From positions 112,665 to 176,664 of the forward strand of contig CAUYUJ010005025.1 of the NCBI GenBank assembly GCA_963575745.1: a stretch of DNA of 64,000 bases, given 5' to 3'. The translations under genes and the position numbers were made by a program. Positions 28,605 to 39,377 of this stretch are shown here, piece by piece. Source of the stretch: Prorocentrum cordatum. Lineage: Eukaryota; Sar; Dinophyceae; Prorocentrales; Prorocentraceae. Every line of letters begins with the position of its first letter. Position 1 is the first letter of the stretch. The notes under the pieces were generated by a model. The model was not told where the DNA came from. It saw only the letters and a program-made list of their open reading frames with translations, and did no database searches.

Positions 28605-29068
28605 GCCTCTTGCCGTTATCTCCCGTCATCTCCTCCTCCTCCTTCTCTTCCTCCTCCTCCTCCTCCTCCTCCTCCTCCTCCTCCTTCTCCCTTTCCTCCT
28701 CCTCTTCCTCCTCCCTCTCCCTTTCCTCCTCCTCCTCCTCCTCCTCCGCCTCCTCCTCCTCCTCCTCCCATCTCTCCTCCTCTCCTCCTCTCCTCTCCCT
28801 CCTCCTCTCCTCCTCCTCCTCTCCTCCTCCTCCACCTCTTCATTATCTCCTCTCCTCCTTTTCCTCCCCTCCTCCTCCTCCTCCTCCTCCTCCTCCTCCT
28901 CCTCCTCCTCCTCCTCCTCTCCTCTCTCCTCCTCCTCCTCCTCCTCCTCCTCCTCCTCTCCTCCTCCTCTCCTCCACTCTTCATTATCTCCTCCTCTCTT
29001 TTCCTCCCCTCCTCCTACTCCTCCTCGTCCTCCTCCTCCTCCTCCTCCTCCTCCTTCTCCCACCTTGT
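28605..29068 (+). repeat. (TCC)n microsatellite
   Basis: About 460 bp of TCC/TCT triplets contain two CTCTTCATTATCTCCTC interruptions (28840, 28978), so the tract itself includes a larger duplicated block. Confidence 0.95.
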
Positions 29069-29656
29069 CACGTCAGATGAGAGATCCGGCCCGCGGGTGG
29101 CCGAAGCGCACCGAGAAGGCCAGGAGGCTGTGCAGGTTGCTCTCTTGGCCCCGCCACGGCTTGCAGCAGTCTCGCTGTGCTGCGCGGGGGCCTGGGGCCA
29201 GGGGGCGAAGGCACAGGGGTGCCGCAGTCCCGCCAGGGCCTCCCTGTACATGGGTCTGCCGCGGTAGTCCGTCGTCCGCGCCGATTGGAGGAGGAGGAGG
29301 AGGAGGAGGAGGAGGAGGAGGAGGAGGAGGAGGAGGAGGAGGAGGAGGAGGAGGAGGAGAAGGGGGAGGAGGGGGAGGAGGAGGCCCCCGGCGCATGTCT
29401 CTTATGTTGTGGATCCTTTCGCTGGCAGTCGACACGGAACTCCACTTGAAGTCGAGATTCGTGTCGAAATGTGATGCGCGTCGACATGTGATTCGCACAA
29501 AGCACACCGACTTGCGCCTCTCCCGCTCGATTGTTGTTCACTCCTCCTCGCCCCTTCTCCCATGACCTTCTCATCAATCCTCCTTTCTCTACCCTTTCCT
29601 CGTCCCTCCTCCCTCCCTCATTTCCACTCTCCTGTCTCCCACTCACTGGCATCGCA
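29069..29656. other. Unique sequence with (GGA)n at 29286-29385; no gene seen
   Basis: Mixed sequence lies on both sides of a GGA tract. Its end (29570-29656) is strongly pyrimidine-rich and finishes CACTGGCATCGCAG, like a 3' splice site. Confidence 0.5.
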
Positions 29657-29815
29657 GGTACAACATCAACATCGGGCAGCAGCTGGCAAATCTGGAGAGG
29701 CCTGCGGACCCCGCCGTCCGTACGACCGCCGGCAGACGGAGGACCCTAAAGGGAGTAGGAAGAGGAGAGAATGAAGAGGAGGAGGAGCAGCAGGAGGAGG
29801 AGGAGGAGGATAAGT
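29657..29815 (+). CDS. Possible exon start after a good 3' splice site
   Basis: After the polypyrimidine tract and GCAG, one frame reads YNINIGQQLANLERPADPAV and continues into Glu-rich and then Asp-rich microsatellite translation. The first 30 codons are mixed and coding-like; the rest is repeat. No family is recognised. The claim rests on the splice-site pattern and composition only. Confidence 0.3.
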
Positions 29816-30888
<1,073 letters not shown>

Positions 30889-30918
30889 AAGGAGGAGAAC
30901 GAGGGCGAGGAGGGGGAA

Positions 30919-30919
<1 letters not shown>

Positions 30920-30998
<79 letters not shown>

Positions 30999-31215
30999 AT
31001 AGTCGTAGTAGTAGGTGGTAGTGATAGTGAGTAATGGTAGTAGTGATTCGTCGTAAGTATTAGTAGTAGCTAGTAGATTAGTATTAGTTATAGTAGTAGT
31101 AGTGTACGTAAGTAGTCCGTAGTAGTCGTAGTAGTCGTAAGTTAGTCGTATTAGTCGTAGTAGTAGTAGTAGTAAGTAGTAATAGTAGTCACAGTAGTAG
31201 TAGTAGTAGTGAGGA
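30920..31215 (+). repeat. (GTA)n microsatellite
   Basis: Pure GTA for about 75 bp is followed by degenerate GTA/GTC to 31215. Confidence 0.95.
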
Positions 31216-31450
31216 GAGGGAGGAGGAGGAGGAGGAGGAGGAGAGGAGGTGGAGGGGGAGGAGGAGGAGGAGGAGAGGGGGAGGGGGAGGGGAGGGGGAG
31301 GGGAGGAGGAGAAAGGGGAGGAGGAGGAAGAGGAGAGGGAGGAGGAGAGGAGGATGAGGAGAGGCGGCAGAAAGGAAGGAGAGGAGGAGGGAGGAGGAGG
31401 AGGAGGAGGAGCAGAAGGAGGAGGAGGAGGAGGAGGAGGAGGAGGAAAGG
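31216..31450 (+). repeat. (GGA)n microsatellite
   Basis: GGA triplets with GGGGAG blocks complete a three-part compound with the (GAT)n and (GTA)n tracts to the left. Confidence 0.95.
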
Positions 31451-31454
31451 GGGT

Positions 31455-31600
31455 GGGGGAATGCATCGACCCCCAATCGCCCAGTAATCGCCGACAGGGG
31501 CCCCATAAGACCACCCGGGCCCAGGATCGGGCGGGTTCGGTATGGGGAGCCTGTGCTCCGACCAATCGACGAGGCATCGCCGGTTCTAGGCCGAGGTCTT
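31455..31600 (+). mobile_element. Family A element, partial copy
   Basis: ATGCATCGACCCCCAATCGC and the following ATCGCCGACAGGGGCC match the interior of the family A copies at 36.5, 40.1 and 59.0 kb. The outer inverted repeats are missing or replaced by the adjacent (GGA)n. Confidence 0.65.
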
Positions 31601-31651
31601 CCCGACTGGGCCGGTTCTCGCCCCGCGTCCCCCCTCAGACTCTCGGACATC

Positions 31652-31805
31652 TCAGGAGCGAAAGAAGGACGTACATGTACATGAATCCACGCTGGTTTCG
31701 AGAGCACGCATTGCACAAATGTTCGTATAGCGCGGCCGGTCTCGCGAATCGAGGGGCCGTGTTCATGTACATAGCTGGGCGCGTACGTCCTTTGTGGGCT
31801 CTCTA
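31652..31805 (+). mobile_element. Family M short element, copy 1
   Basis: It starts TCAGGAGCGAAAGAAGG and ends GTGGGCTCTCTA, with inverted AAAGGACGTAC and TGTACATGAA blocks at the two sides. It is nearly identical to 50064-50217. The flanks ACATC (31647-31651) and ACTTC (31806-31810) match at 4 of 5. Confidence 0.85.
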
Positions 31806-31874
31806 ACTTCTGGCGCAGCCCTATCACATTTTGTTTTCTGTTATCCGCGCGAAGGACAGGCTATACATGATCGC

Positions 31875-32110
31875 GCGCTCAGGGTCCTCGGGCCCCCCCC
31901 CCGATGGGATAGGTCCCAGGGTCCTCGGGCCCCCCCCCCAGATGGGAGTTGGGGGGAGGAAGAGGAGGAGGAGGAGGAAGAGGAGAAGGAGGAGGAGGAG
32001 GAGGAGGTGAGGAGGAGAGAGAGGAGGGGAGGGGGGAGGAGGATAGAGGAGGAGGAGGAGGGGAGGAGGGAGGGAGGAGGAGGAGGAAGGAGGAGGAGGA
32101 GGGGGTGGGT
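31875..32110 (+). repeat. 46-bp direct repeat and (GGA)n microsatellite
   Basis: GGGTCCTCGGGCCCCC followed by GATGGGA occurs twice (31886, 31919), followed by GGA triplets from about 31955 to 32105. Confidence 0.85.
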
Positions 32111-32159
32111 GGGCCGATGGCATTAGCATTGGGGAGGGGGGGTCCAAACCCTCGACCAC

Positions 32160-32160
32160 A

Positions 32161-32203
<43 letters not shown>

Positions 32204-32217
32204 GCATATATATATAT
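32160..32217 (+). repeat. (TC)n-(TA)n dinucleotide repeat
   Basis: About 24 bp of TC run directly into alternating TA/TG sequence. Confidence 0.95.
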
Positions 32218-33000
32218 GGATTGGCGACTCGCCATGGGCAATTGTCGCGTGCTTCCGCGCTTATGTACTTCGCTTGGTTGGCTGCCTGCCCGATGGCCTA
32301 CTTACACGCGTGCGGGCTTCGACGGGTGAGGGCACGATTGGGGAGAGGAGGCAGGAAGCGACGAGGGGGTGAATAAGCACAGGGTGGCTCTGAAGGTCAA
32401 TGCGCTCACTTTTTTCTTCGCCGTTCAGGAGTCTTCTTCGTCGCCGTTTCTGAGCGTCACTCCAGATGCCGGTGAGGGGACGCCCAGTTGGAGGCCAGGG
32501 AATCGAGTCTAGCAAGACGTCGACGGAGGCCAGGACAGTGGTGTGTTTTGTGTTTCTTCGCTGGGTTTGCCACGGAGAGTAGGCGGGGGAGGCATTCAAA
32601 GGATGAGGTGCAAGACTACCATCCCCCGTCTCTGTTGAACGGAGCTGCTTGTGAAATCAGGCCGCCCAGCGACGACCTGCATCCCGCCGTGCTGAGTGAG
32701 AGCAGAGCTTCGATCAAAATCTGTCTGGCCAGATGAGATGTGGCGCTCCCACTGGCGAGCCCAAACGACACCTTCGAGATTCTCGAGCCCCGCGAGGATT
32801 CACCAGTCGAGACTCGCGAGGAACACTGCCTTCCCCGGTGCTCCGCAGCGGTGGCCGCGCCAGCTGCGCCCTCCGCCCCCCCCCTGCCCGGGACCGCAGA
32901 CACGGCATGGTCGTTCTGGACCAGCTGCTCTCCGCGGACGGCCCTGCCTCTCTTGGGGGGAGGGGGGCGGATCGGTCGATCGATCCGGCTCGACATGCCG
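32218..33000. other. Unique sequence, nothing recognised
   Basis: Mixed sequence has short frames only. GGATCGGTCGATCGATCC (about 32967-32984) is a near-perfect palindrome. Confidence 0.4.
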
Positions 33001-33365
33001 CGGACCTTCCTCCCCCTCTTGCTCCTCCCTCCTCCTCCTCCTCCTCCTGCTCCTCCTCCTTCTCCTCCTCCTCCTCCCTCCTCCTCCCTCCGCCTCGCTC
33101 CTCCTTCCTCCTCCCATCCTCCTCCTCCTCTCCTCCTCACTCCTCCTCTTCATCCTCCTCCTGCACCTCCTCCTCCTCCATCTCTCCTCCTCCTCCTCCC
33201 ATCTTCCTCCATCCTCCTCCTCCTCCTCCTTCTCCTCCTCCCCCCCCTATCATCCTTCCTCCCTTTCTCCTCCTCCTCCTCCTTCTCCTCCTCCTCCTTC
33301 TCCTCCTATCCTCCTCCTTCCTCCTCCTCCTGCTCGACCTCCTCCTCCCCTCCTCCTCCTCCTAC

Positions 33366-33396
<31 letters not shown>

Positions 33397-33755
33397 TCCT
33401 CATCCTCCTCCTCCTCCTCCTCCTCCAACCTCCTCACTCCTCCCTCCTCTCCCCTTCCTCCTCCTCCACTCCTACCTCCTCCTCCTCCTCCTCCTCCCTC
33501 CTCCTCCTCTCCTCCTCACACCCCCCCGCCCCCCCTCCTCCACCTCCTCCACCTCCTCCTCCTCCCTCCTCCTCCTCCTCCTCCTCCTCCTCTCCTCCTC
33601 CTCCTCCTCACTCTCCTCCTCACCTCCTCCTCCTCCTCCACCTCCTCCTCCTCCCCTCCTACTCCTCCTCCGCCACCTCCTCCTCCTCCCCCTCCTCCAT
33701 CCTCCCCTCCTCCTCCTCCTCCTCCTCCTCCTCCTCCTCCTCCTCCTCCTGGGCC
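33001..33755 (+). repeat. (TCC)n microsatellite, ~750 bp
   Basis: TCC/TCA/TGC triplets throughout, pure at the right end. Long Ser/Pro/Leu frames are repeat artefacts. Confidence 0.95.
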
Positions 33756-33900
33756 CATCCCCCCCCCTGGGCCCATCCCACCTCACGTTGCCCATGAACC
33801 GTTCAGAAACAAGCAGCCTGGGCTGCCAGAAAACGAAACCGAGGCGGTCAGAACACCACGCTGAGGCCGCTCAGGCCGCTCCCTCGTCCGTCCGCCCCCC

Positions 33901-34000
33901 NNNNNNNNNNNNNNNNNNNNNNNNNNNNNNNNNNNNNNNNNNNNNNNNNNNNNNNNNNNNNNNNNNNNNNNNNNNNNNNNNNNNNNNNNNNNNNNNNNNN
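33901..34000. other. Scaffold gap (100 N)
   Basis: Exactly 100 N between a (TCC)n-rich region and the CTATG satellite. Confidence 0.99.
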
Positions 34001-34035
34001 AGAAGTTGAAGCCCCTAGGAAAGCAGCATTAGTTG

Positions 34036-34915
34036 CTATGCTATGCTATGCTATGCTATGCTATGCTATGCTATGCTATGCTATGCTGCGCTATGCTATG
34101 CTATGCTATGCTATGCTATGCTATGCTATGCTTATGCTTATGCTTATGATTATGCTTATGATTATGCTTATGCTTATGCTATGCTATGCTACGCTATGCT
34201 ATGCTATGCTATGCTACTATCTGCTATCCTATGTCATGCTGCGCTGTGCTATGCTAAACTATGCTATGCTATGATATGCTATGACATGCTATGCTAAGCT
34301 AATTATGCTATGCTATGCGTTGCTATGATTTTCTATGCTATGCTATGCTATTTTATGTTATGTCATGCTGCGCTGTGCTAATGCTATGCTATGCTATGCT
34401 ATGCTATGCTATGCTATGATATGCTAAGTTGTGCTATGCTATGCTATGCGATGCTATGCTATGCTGCGCTATGCGATGCTATGCAATGCTATGTCACGCT
34501 TGGCTATGTTATGCGATGCGATGCTATGCTGATGCAGCGCTGCGCTATGCTAAACTAAGCTAAGCTAAGCTAACCATCTAGGCAGAGCCTAGGTAGGGAA
34601 TTACACCCATGCTAATGCTATGCTCTGCTATGCTATGCTATGCTATGCTGCGCTGTGCTATGCTGTGCTGTGCTGTGCTGCGCTGTGCTATGCTATGCTG
34701 TGCAATGCTATGCTATGCTGCGCTATGCAATGCTGCGCTATGCTATGCTATGTTGCGCTATGCTATGCCACGCTATGCTATGCTGTGCTCTGCTATGCTA
34801 AAGCTCAGCGAAGCTAAGATGAAGGTCGGCTAAGCTAAGATAAACCTGAGCTAAGATGAAGATAAGCTAAGCTACGATGAAATAGGCTAAGCTAAGATGA
34901 GATAAGCAACGCTAA
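34036..34915 (+). repeat. (CTATG)n satellite, ~0.88 kb
   Basis: CTATG pentamers are pure at 34036-34130. They then mix with CTTATG hexamers and CTGCG/CTGTG variants, and end as CTAAG/GATAAG. The 5-bp unit makes all three frames repeat Met/Leu/Cys/Tyr/Ala patterns. It is interrupted at 34578-34601 by a unique hairpin block. Confidence 0.95.
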
Positions 34916-35044
34916 ACCGAGGGGACGTAACTGGGGGAACCGCGGGGCGGATACTGGGGGAACCGCCCAGGCCGGCTTCCACTGCCCGGCCCTTTATAAG
35001 CCAAGAGAGTGAGAACCCTTCTAGGCAGAGCCTAGGTAGGGAAT
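34578..35044. repeat. Direct repeat of a hairpin block around the satellite end
   Basis: CTAGGCAGAGCCTAGG followed by TAGGGAAT occurs at 34578-34601 and again at 35021-35044; CTAGGC-AGA-GCCTAG is a perfect hairpin. Between the copies lie satellite sequence and a duplicated CTGGGGGAACCGC. Confidence 0.75.
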
Positions 35045-35131
35045 GAAAATGCAGGGACTTCGTATTGCAAACAGCGATCAGTTCATGCATCAATTTGTTC
35101 AGGAATTGATCATGTATTGTATTAAGATGGC

Positions 35132-35190
35132 CCTATGTAGGAGGAGGAGGAGGAGGAGGAGGAGGAGGAGGATATGGCCCTATGTAGGAG
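35132..35190 (+). repeat. (GGA)n between 17-bp direct repeats
   Basis: ATGGCCCTATGTAGGAG occurs immediately left and right of a short GGA tract. The microsatellite thus sits exactly between two copies of the same word. Confidence 0.8.
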
Positions 35191-35374
35191 AAGCCACATT
35201 CATTTAATCAGTTTTTGAAATCCTATGTATTAGAAAAAACTGCCCTGCATGGCAGGCGCGGCACGGTCTGGAGGGCTGCACCTCTCTGGCACGGCTCGGC
35301 CTGGAGGGCTGTGTCCGACGGCCGGCCACCCAGGCAGCACGCGCGCGGAGCAGTCACCGAGCGCGCCCCATTGC

Positions 35375-35615
35375 TCTGCACGCCCGAAAGGGGTACCGAA
35401 AGAATGGGTACGATGCCCAACAGCTGCAAGAATGGGTACGATGCCCACCAGCAGCTCTTGTTCGTTCTGAACAGGACTCGCTGTCCACGCCGCCGCGGCC
35501 TGTGTCCATTCGAGACAGGAGGTCGCCCGCCCAACAGCGGCCGCTGGTGGTTTGGGACAACAGCTGTTGTTGGGCATTGTACCCATTCTTTCCGTACCCA
35601 TTTCGGGCGTCCAAA
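35375..35615 (+). mobile_element. Family L short TIR element, copy 1, perfect ATTGC duplication
   Basis: It starts TCTGCACGCCCGAAAGGGGT and ends with the inverted CCCATTTCGGGCGTCCAAA; ACCGAAAGAATGGGTAC and GATGCCCAACA are also inverted. ATTGC flanks it at 35370-35374 and 35616-35620. The interior GGACTCGCTGTCCACGCC is shared with 50015-50386. At the point where that copy has a family M insertion, this one is continuous. Confidence 0.9.
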
Positions 35616-35984
35616 ATTGCTTTGCGCAAGTGATCGCAAAGCGCCTGCTCGCATGCGTAGGAAACAAGCGTGTCTGCATCGATGCACTGCATCGTGAATC
35701 TCCGTAAGCACGCGTGCGGAGGCAGGTATTGGGCAGGCGCCCGTGGGCAGCTGCAGGCAAAGCTTTGCACTCCCTCCTAGCCCGGCACAGCCGTAATTCC
35801 ACTACTCGTCACAACCTGACGCTGGGAAGCGTCAGCTGGAGTGGAGCATAGTATCGGCCACGCCGCGGGGGCACGTGCATCGAACTGAAGCGTGTTTCAT
35901 GATATTCAGGCCCCCGCTTGCGGCAGCAAGCTGTGGCAACCTAAACGGTCGCGCCTGGAAGGCCGCGCAATTTAGGGGGTCGCG

Positions 35985-36502
35985 TCGTGGAACCAGCTGC
36001 GAAGGTACGCTGCAGCTATCTGGAGCCTTTGTCTGAGCTCCCGTTCGAGAGACCACTCCATGGCGTCAGCGACGGCTTCTTGCAAATATATGCGGCTCTT
36101 CGAGGCGTGGGCTCACCTGCCTCGAATGAGCGTGGTCCCAATGGACCCGTGTGTCTCACAATCATAAGGGCATCCGCCTCGCCGTAAGCTGCACACAGTT
36201 GTACCTCGGTGTTCCAGGCCCAGGCCCTTCAGGATTAGTTTGAACTTCCTGCGGAATTCACGGGGCGCCCTCCAGCAACAAGCTGGCTGCTGGAGGGCGC
36301 CCGCGCGACGCTATCTGCAGCGCCCGAACTGCCGCGCGTGGGCGGACCAGCACCAGTTCTTGGGCCCCCTTCCGAAAGCCGCTCTTCGTCTCAGGGAGCA
36401 CCACCACGGCTCCTCCAGAACAAGTGAGAGCGCTGTCCTCCAATTCTCATGGGAAACAGCTCGCCAGACCAGAGGAGGCAATGGAAGCCCACAAGCGTGA
36501 GG
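35985..36502 (-). pseudogene. Tyrosine recombinase, C-terminal catalytic part (DIRS-like element)
   Basis: Reading leftward on the minus strand: VLPETKSGFRKGAQELVLV, then SLRRGG (36173-36190, catalytic Arg region), RGR followed by a stop where Trp is expected (TGA, plus-strand 36113-36115), then AHASKSRIYLQEA with the Tyr. This order (TKSG, SLRRGG, RGRW, RIY) is that of the tyrosine-recombinase-like proteins common in dinoflagellate retroelements. The enzyme would integrate the element by strand exchange. The nonsense codon and a family A insertion at its upstream side make it dead. Confidence 0.78.
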
Positions 36503-36713
36503 TCAGGGGCAACGATGGGGGGGGATAGGCATAGGGGGATGCGTCGACCCCCAATCGCCCATTGATCGCCGATAGGGGCCCGATAGCCCCACCGTGCCCA
36601 GGCAGGTGCGGACTCACTATCGGGCGCCTAATGCCGATCTATCGGCGATGTATCGCCGATTCCAGGTCGATGCATCCCCCCCTATGCCTATCCCCCCCTA
36701 TCGTTGCCCCTTC
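36503..36713 (+). mobile_element. Family A short TIR element inside the recombinase, perfect TGAGG duplication
   Basis: It starts TCAGGGGCAACGAT and ends with the inverted ATCGTTGCCCCTTC. GATAGGCATAGGGGG and ATGCRTCGACC are also inverted, giving arms of about 45 bp. TGAGG is at 36498-36502 and 36714-36718. Removing the element plus one TGAGG joins the two recombinase pieces on the minus strand, which confirms the boundaries. Other copies are at 40099 and 59016, with a partial one at 31455. Confidence 0.93.
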
Positions 36714-37000
36714 TGAGGGCAGCTGCCTCTGGTCGATCGGCCGGCAGAACATTCCCTGCGATGGCCACGGCAACACTGCCAGGACTGGGCGCTGACCGGC
36801 GCACGGGCTCCGCCCGCGTCCGACTGCGCAGCAGCCTCCAGGGCCACCCGAGGGTGCCCAGCAGGGCTGGCCAGAACAGCTGCGCTCCTGCCAAGAGGTG
36901 CTGCACGCCGCTCATCATGGTCCCCTGCCTGGTACGCTTCCTCCACGAGGGCGCCGAGGAGCGCGGGCGCCGAGCGGAGCGTGAGGGGCGCCCCACACAC
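36714..37000 (-). pseudogene. Tyrosine recombinase, N-terminal part (DIRS-like element)
   Basis: The minus-strand frame reads MMSGVQHLLAGAQLFWPALL, then LGWPWRLLRSRTRAEPVRRS. This matches the pattern of the helical N-terminal core-binding domain of dinoflagellate tyrosine recombinases (GVQH, a W-rich helix, EPxxR). It is separated from the catalytic part only by the family A element. Confidence 0.6.
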
Positions 37001-37239
37001 TCGGACCCACGCCAGCCACCGCCTCGGCGTGGCGCGCGCGCGTGGCGGGGCGCACGACCGTGTCTCTGAGAGTCTTCTTGCGTTTGTCAGAGCGTGAATT
37101 ACCTACCCCGCTTTCGCTTCCAGGCAAAACCAAGCCATACCACGCGCCTCCTCGTCAAGCGGCCTGACCAGTACAGGCTGCAATTTGGCATCGTTTGGTA
37201 TCTCTTGGAAGCGAGGGTGGTCAAAAGCGAGGGAGGTTT

Positions 37240-37545
37240 GTTTTCCTCCTAGTTTGGCCCTCCTGGCCTCCCTGTTGAGCCGTGCGCGTGCAGAGCGTCC
37301 ACTTCGATGGGATGTCGGCGGGATTGTCCTCCGACAGGTGCGAGGCCAGCGTGCCGTCGTTGATTTTGCGGATGACCGGCCTGAGTCTCCGGCCGCTGGT
37401 CCTCCTTTTGGCGACCACTGCGGCGACCACCTGGGAGTCAACGGGGTGCAAGAACTGGGTCCTGCAGAATCCGCTACGCCTGGTACGCCGCTTGATGCTG
37501 TTTAAGGACAGCCCAGGCCTCCAAGACGTCGATGTGCCTCCCAAG
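37240..37545 (-). pseudogene. RNase H end of the DIRS-like element
   Basis: The minus strand reads HIDVLEAWAVL (HINxLE block, near 37540-37510), then after a frameshift FLHPVDSQVVAAVVAKRRTS (37458-37400, catalytic Asp in VDS) and SEDNPADIPSKW (near 37332-37297, catalytic Asp in NPAD). RNase H upstream of a tyrosine recombinase on the same strand is the DIRS gene order. The reverse transcriptase that should lie further right is interrupted by the family J insertion, and only weak traces remain at 37742-37880. Confidence 0.72.
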
Positions 37546-37561
37546 CCGGCCCCAAAGGTAC

Positions 37562-37741
37562 TCCAGATGTCGTAATAAAAGGGAGGGGGTCTGGAACCTC
37601 CAAGACAAGCCATTTCAGACCTCCCCCGTGGGAGAACCCTCCAAAACATCGTCCCCAGACCCCCCCAGGCCCTCCAAGATAGCCTGGAAGAGACCCCCCC
37701 CCCCGAAATGAGACCCCCCTCCCTTTTATTACGAAATCTGG
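37562..37741 (+). mobile_element. Family J short TIR element, perfect GGTAC duplication
   Basis: It starts TCCAGATGTCGTAATAAAAG and ends with the inverted CTTTTATTACGAAATCTGG; GGGAGGGGGTCT is inverted as well. GGTAC is at 37557-37561 and 37742-37746. The interior GGGAGAACCCTCCAAAACAT is shared with 50856-51031. It lies inside the DIRS-like element. Confidence 0.9.
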
Positions 37742-37885
37742 GGTACCCGTGGAGGAGCCTCCGTGCCCAGCGCCCTGTGGGGATGCCGGCCCTCGGCCCG
37801 CCCTTCTTCGGGCACGGTAACCCTGCACCAAGCCGCGCGTCTGAGCCGCCGCGCTCGGCCACTCTCGAGTATGCCTTGACCACCT

Positions 37886-38047
37886 TGAGGAGGGGAAAAA
37901 CACACAGACACAATTATTCGTCGACTCCCCAGAAAATATAGGAAAATATGGGAAGTGGGGGGGAAGACAAAAACCCAGAACATATGGGAAAATATGGGGA
38001 ATCTTTTTATTTGTGTGTATTTATTTGTGTGTCTCAGGGCCCCTTCA
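37886..38047 (+). mobile_element. Family C element, copy 3
   Basis: TGAGGAGGGGAAAAACACAC at the start and GGGCCCCTTCA at the end, with the shared AATTATTCGTCGACTCCCC interior. A 5-bp duplication is not seen with these ends. TTGACCACCT (left) and TTTACCACCT (right) match at 9 of 10 bases, so the true ends here are uncertain. Confidence 0.75.
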
Positions 38048-38070
38048 TTTACCACCTGCGCACACTTCGC

Positions 38071-38246
38071 TCACCGCCCACCAAACCACCCTGACCCAAC
38101 CCGAAGGCCCCGATCTGCCCTCCACTTCCAGTGGGAGCGGGCGTCGGGGAGCATCGAAAAAACATGTGCGGCACCCGTGCCCCTCACAACCCGAAGTTCG
38201 GGGTCTTCGGGTTGGGTTGGGGTATAGTCTGGTAACTGGGTAGTCT
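38071..38246 (+). mobile_element. Family H element, copy 2
   Basis: It starts TCACCGCCCACCAAACCACC and ends GGTAACTGGGTAGTCT, with inverted CCCAACCCGAAG blocks as in 2026-2192. The flanks TTCGC and TCCGC match at 4 of 5. Confidence 0.75.
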
Positions 38247-38289
38247 TCCGCAGGGTCGCCGTCGGTGGACGAGTTCCCCCCTGGGCCGT

Positions 38290-38604
38290 AGGCGACCCGA
38301 GGGGGGGAAGGCGCGGAGGAGGGGGAGGAGGAGGAGGAGGAGGAGGAGGAGGAGGAGGAGAACGGCTTCAGGAAAACACCGAATCAGCCGATGGCAGCAG
38401 CAGCAGCAGCAGCAGGAGGAGGCGGACGGGCCGCCCAAGCCGAAGCCCTGCGGAGAGACCCTCCATTCGCCGGCCTCCTGCCCGAAGGCCTCGGCCTCGA
38501 GAGCCTCGCGCCGTCGGCCCGCGCTGCGGCTGCGCGCGGGCCTCGCGCCGTCGGCCTGCCTGCGAGCCGCCGGCACGAGGCCCCAGAAGCCAGGCTGCCG
38601 TAAG
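38290..38604. other. (GGA)n and GCAGCA tract, unique GC-rich sequence
   Basis: GGA triplets at 38312-38360 and (GCA)n at 38393-38412 are followed by Arg/Ala/Pro-coding GC-rich sequence with no recognisable motif. Confidence 0.6.
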
Positions 38605-38770
38605 TCAGGAGGGGGAAAAACACACAGACACAATTATTTGTCGATTTCCAGGAACATATGGGAAACTATGGGAAGTGGGGGGGAAGACAAAAACCCAGAA
38701 AATATGCGAAACTATGGGGGATTGCTTTATTATTTGTGTCTATTTATTTGTGTGTCCTGGGGCCCCTTCA
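38605..38770 (+). mobile_element. Family C element, copy 4, perfect GTAAG duplication
   Basis: It starts TCAGGAGGGGGAAAAACACA and ends TGGGGCCCCTTCA. GTAAG is at 38600-38604 and 38771-38775. This copy sets the family C boundaries. Confidence 0.88.
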
Positions 38771-38982
38771 GTAAGCCGGGCGCGTCCCTCTATCGGGGGA
38801 GCGCAAGACCCGGGCGCCCAAGTCTCGTCCTCCCTCCCGGCTCGTGCTCCTCTGGGGGCCCAGGCTGCGCACCTGGGAGCAGGCTTTTGGGGGGCCAGTG
38901 GGGAGCCCCGGCCGCGGGCCCCATGCACCTAGAGGCCCCTTCGCTTGCGGCCCCAGGTGCTGGCCAGCGCTGAGCACATTCG

Positions 38983-39146
38983 TCAGGAGGGGAAAAAACA
39001 CACGGACACAATTAATCGTCGACTCCCCAGGAAAATATGGGAAACTATGGGACGTGGGGGGGAATACAGAAACCCAGAACATATGGGAAAAGATGGGGGA
39101 TCTTTTTGTTTGTGTGTATTTATTTGTGTGTCCTGGGGCCCCTTCA
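38983..39146 (+). mobile_element. Family C element, copy 5
   Basis: It has the same ends as copy 4. The flanks ATTCG (38978-38982) and ATTAG (39147-39151) match at 4 of 5. Three family C copies thus lie within 1.3 kb as independent insertions with different duplications. Confidence 0.85.
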
Positions 39147-39171
39147 ATTAGGCATTGTTCCAGAAGGTTTA

Positions 39172-39377
39172 TCAGGGGAGCGTAAGACCCGGGTTTGCCA
39201 GGACTCGGGTTCGCCATCGTCTTTTGACGACCGCGACTCGGATCTTGACGAGCAGGAGTTTCGTGGGATGTCTGCAGCGGGAGGCCTCGTCAGAATGCAG
39301 GCTCGGCCTCGTCATTTTTTTGACGACCTCGTCGGGGATTTCCGAGTCCCCTGTACCCGGGTCTTACGCCCCCCTGA
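39172..39377 (+). mobile_element. Family D element, copy 1, probably inside a family E element
   Basis: TCAGGGGAGCGTAAGACCCG at the left and CGGGTCTTACGCCCCCCTGA at the right are inverted, as is GGACTCGG. The interior GTTTCGTGGGATGTCTGCAG is shared with 44194. The flanks GTTTA and CTCTA match at 3 of 5. To the right, CTACAGGAGG is the middle of a family E end, so this copy may have landed in that element. Confidence 0.75.

Noticed and set aside
33001-33755. Ser/Pro/Leu proteins of 350-440 residues over (TCC)n tracts here and at 3340-3950, 28605-29068, 444-1667
   Set aside because: All three frames of (TCC)n are stop-free, so these are microsatellite translations.
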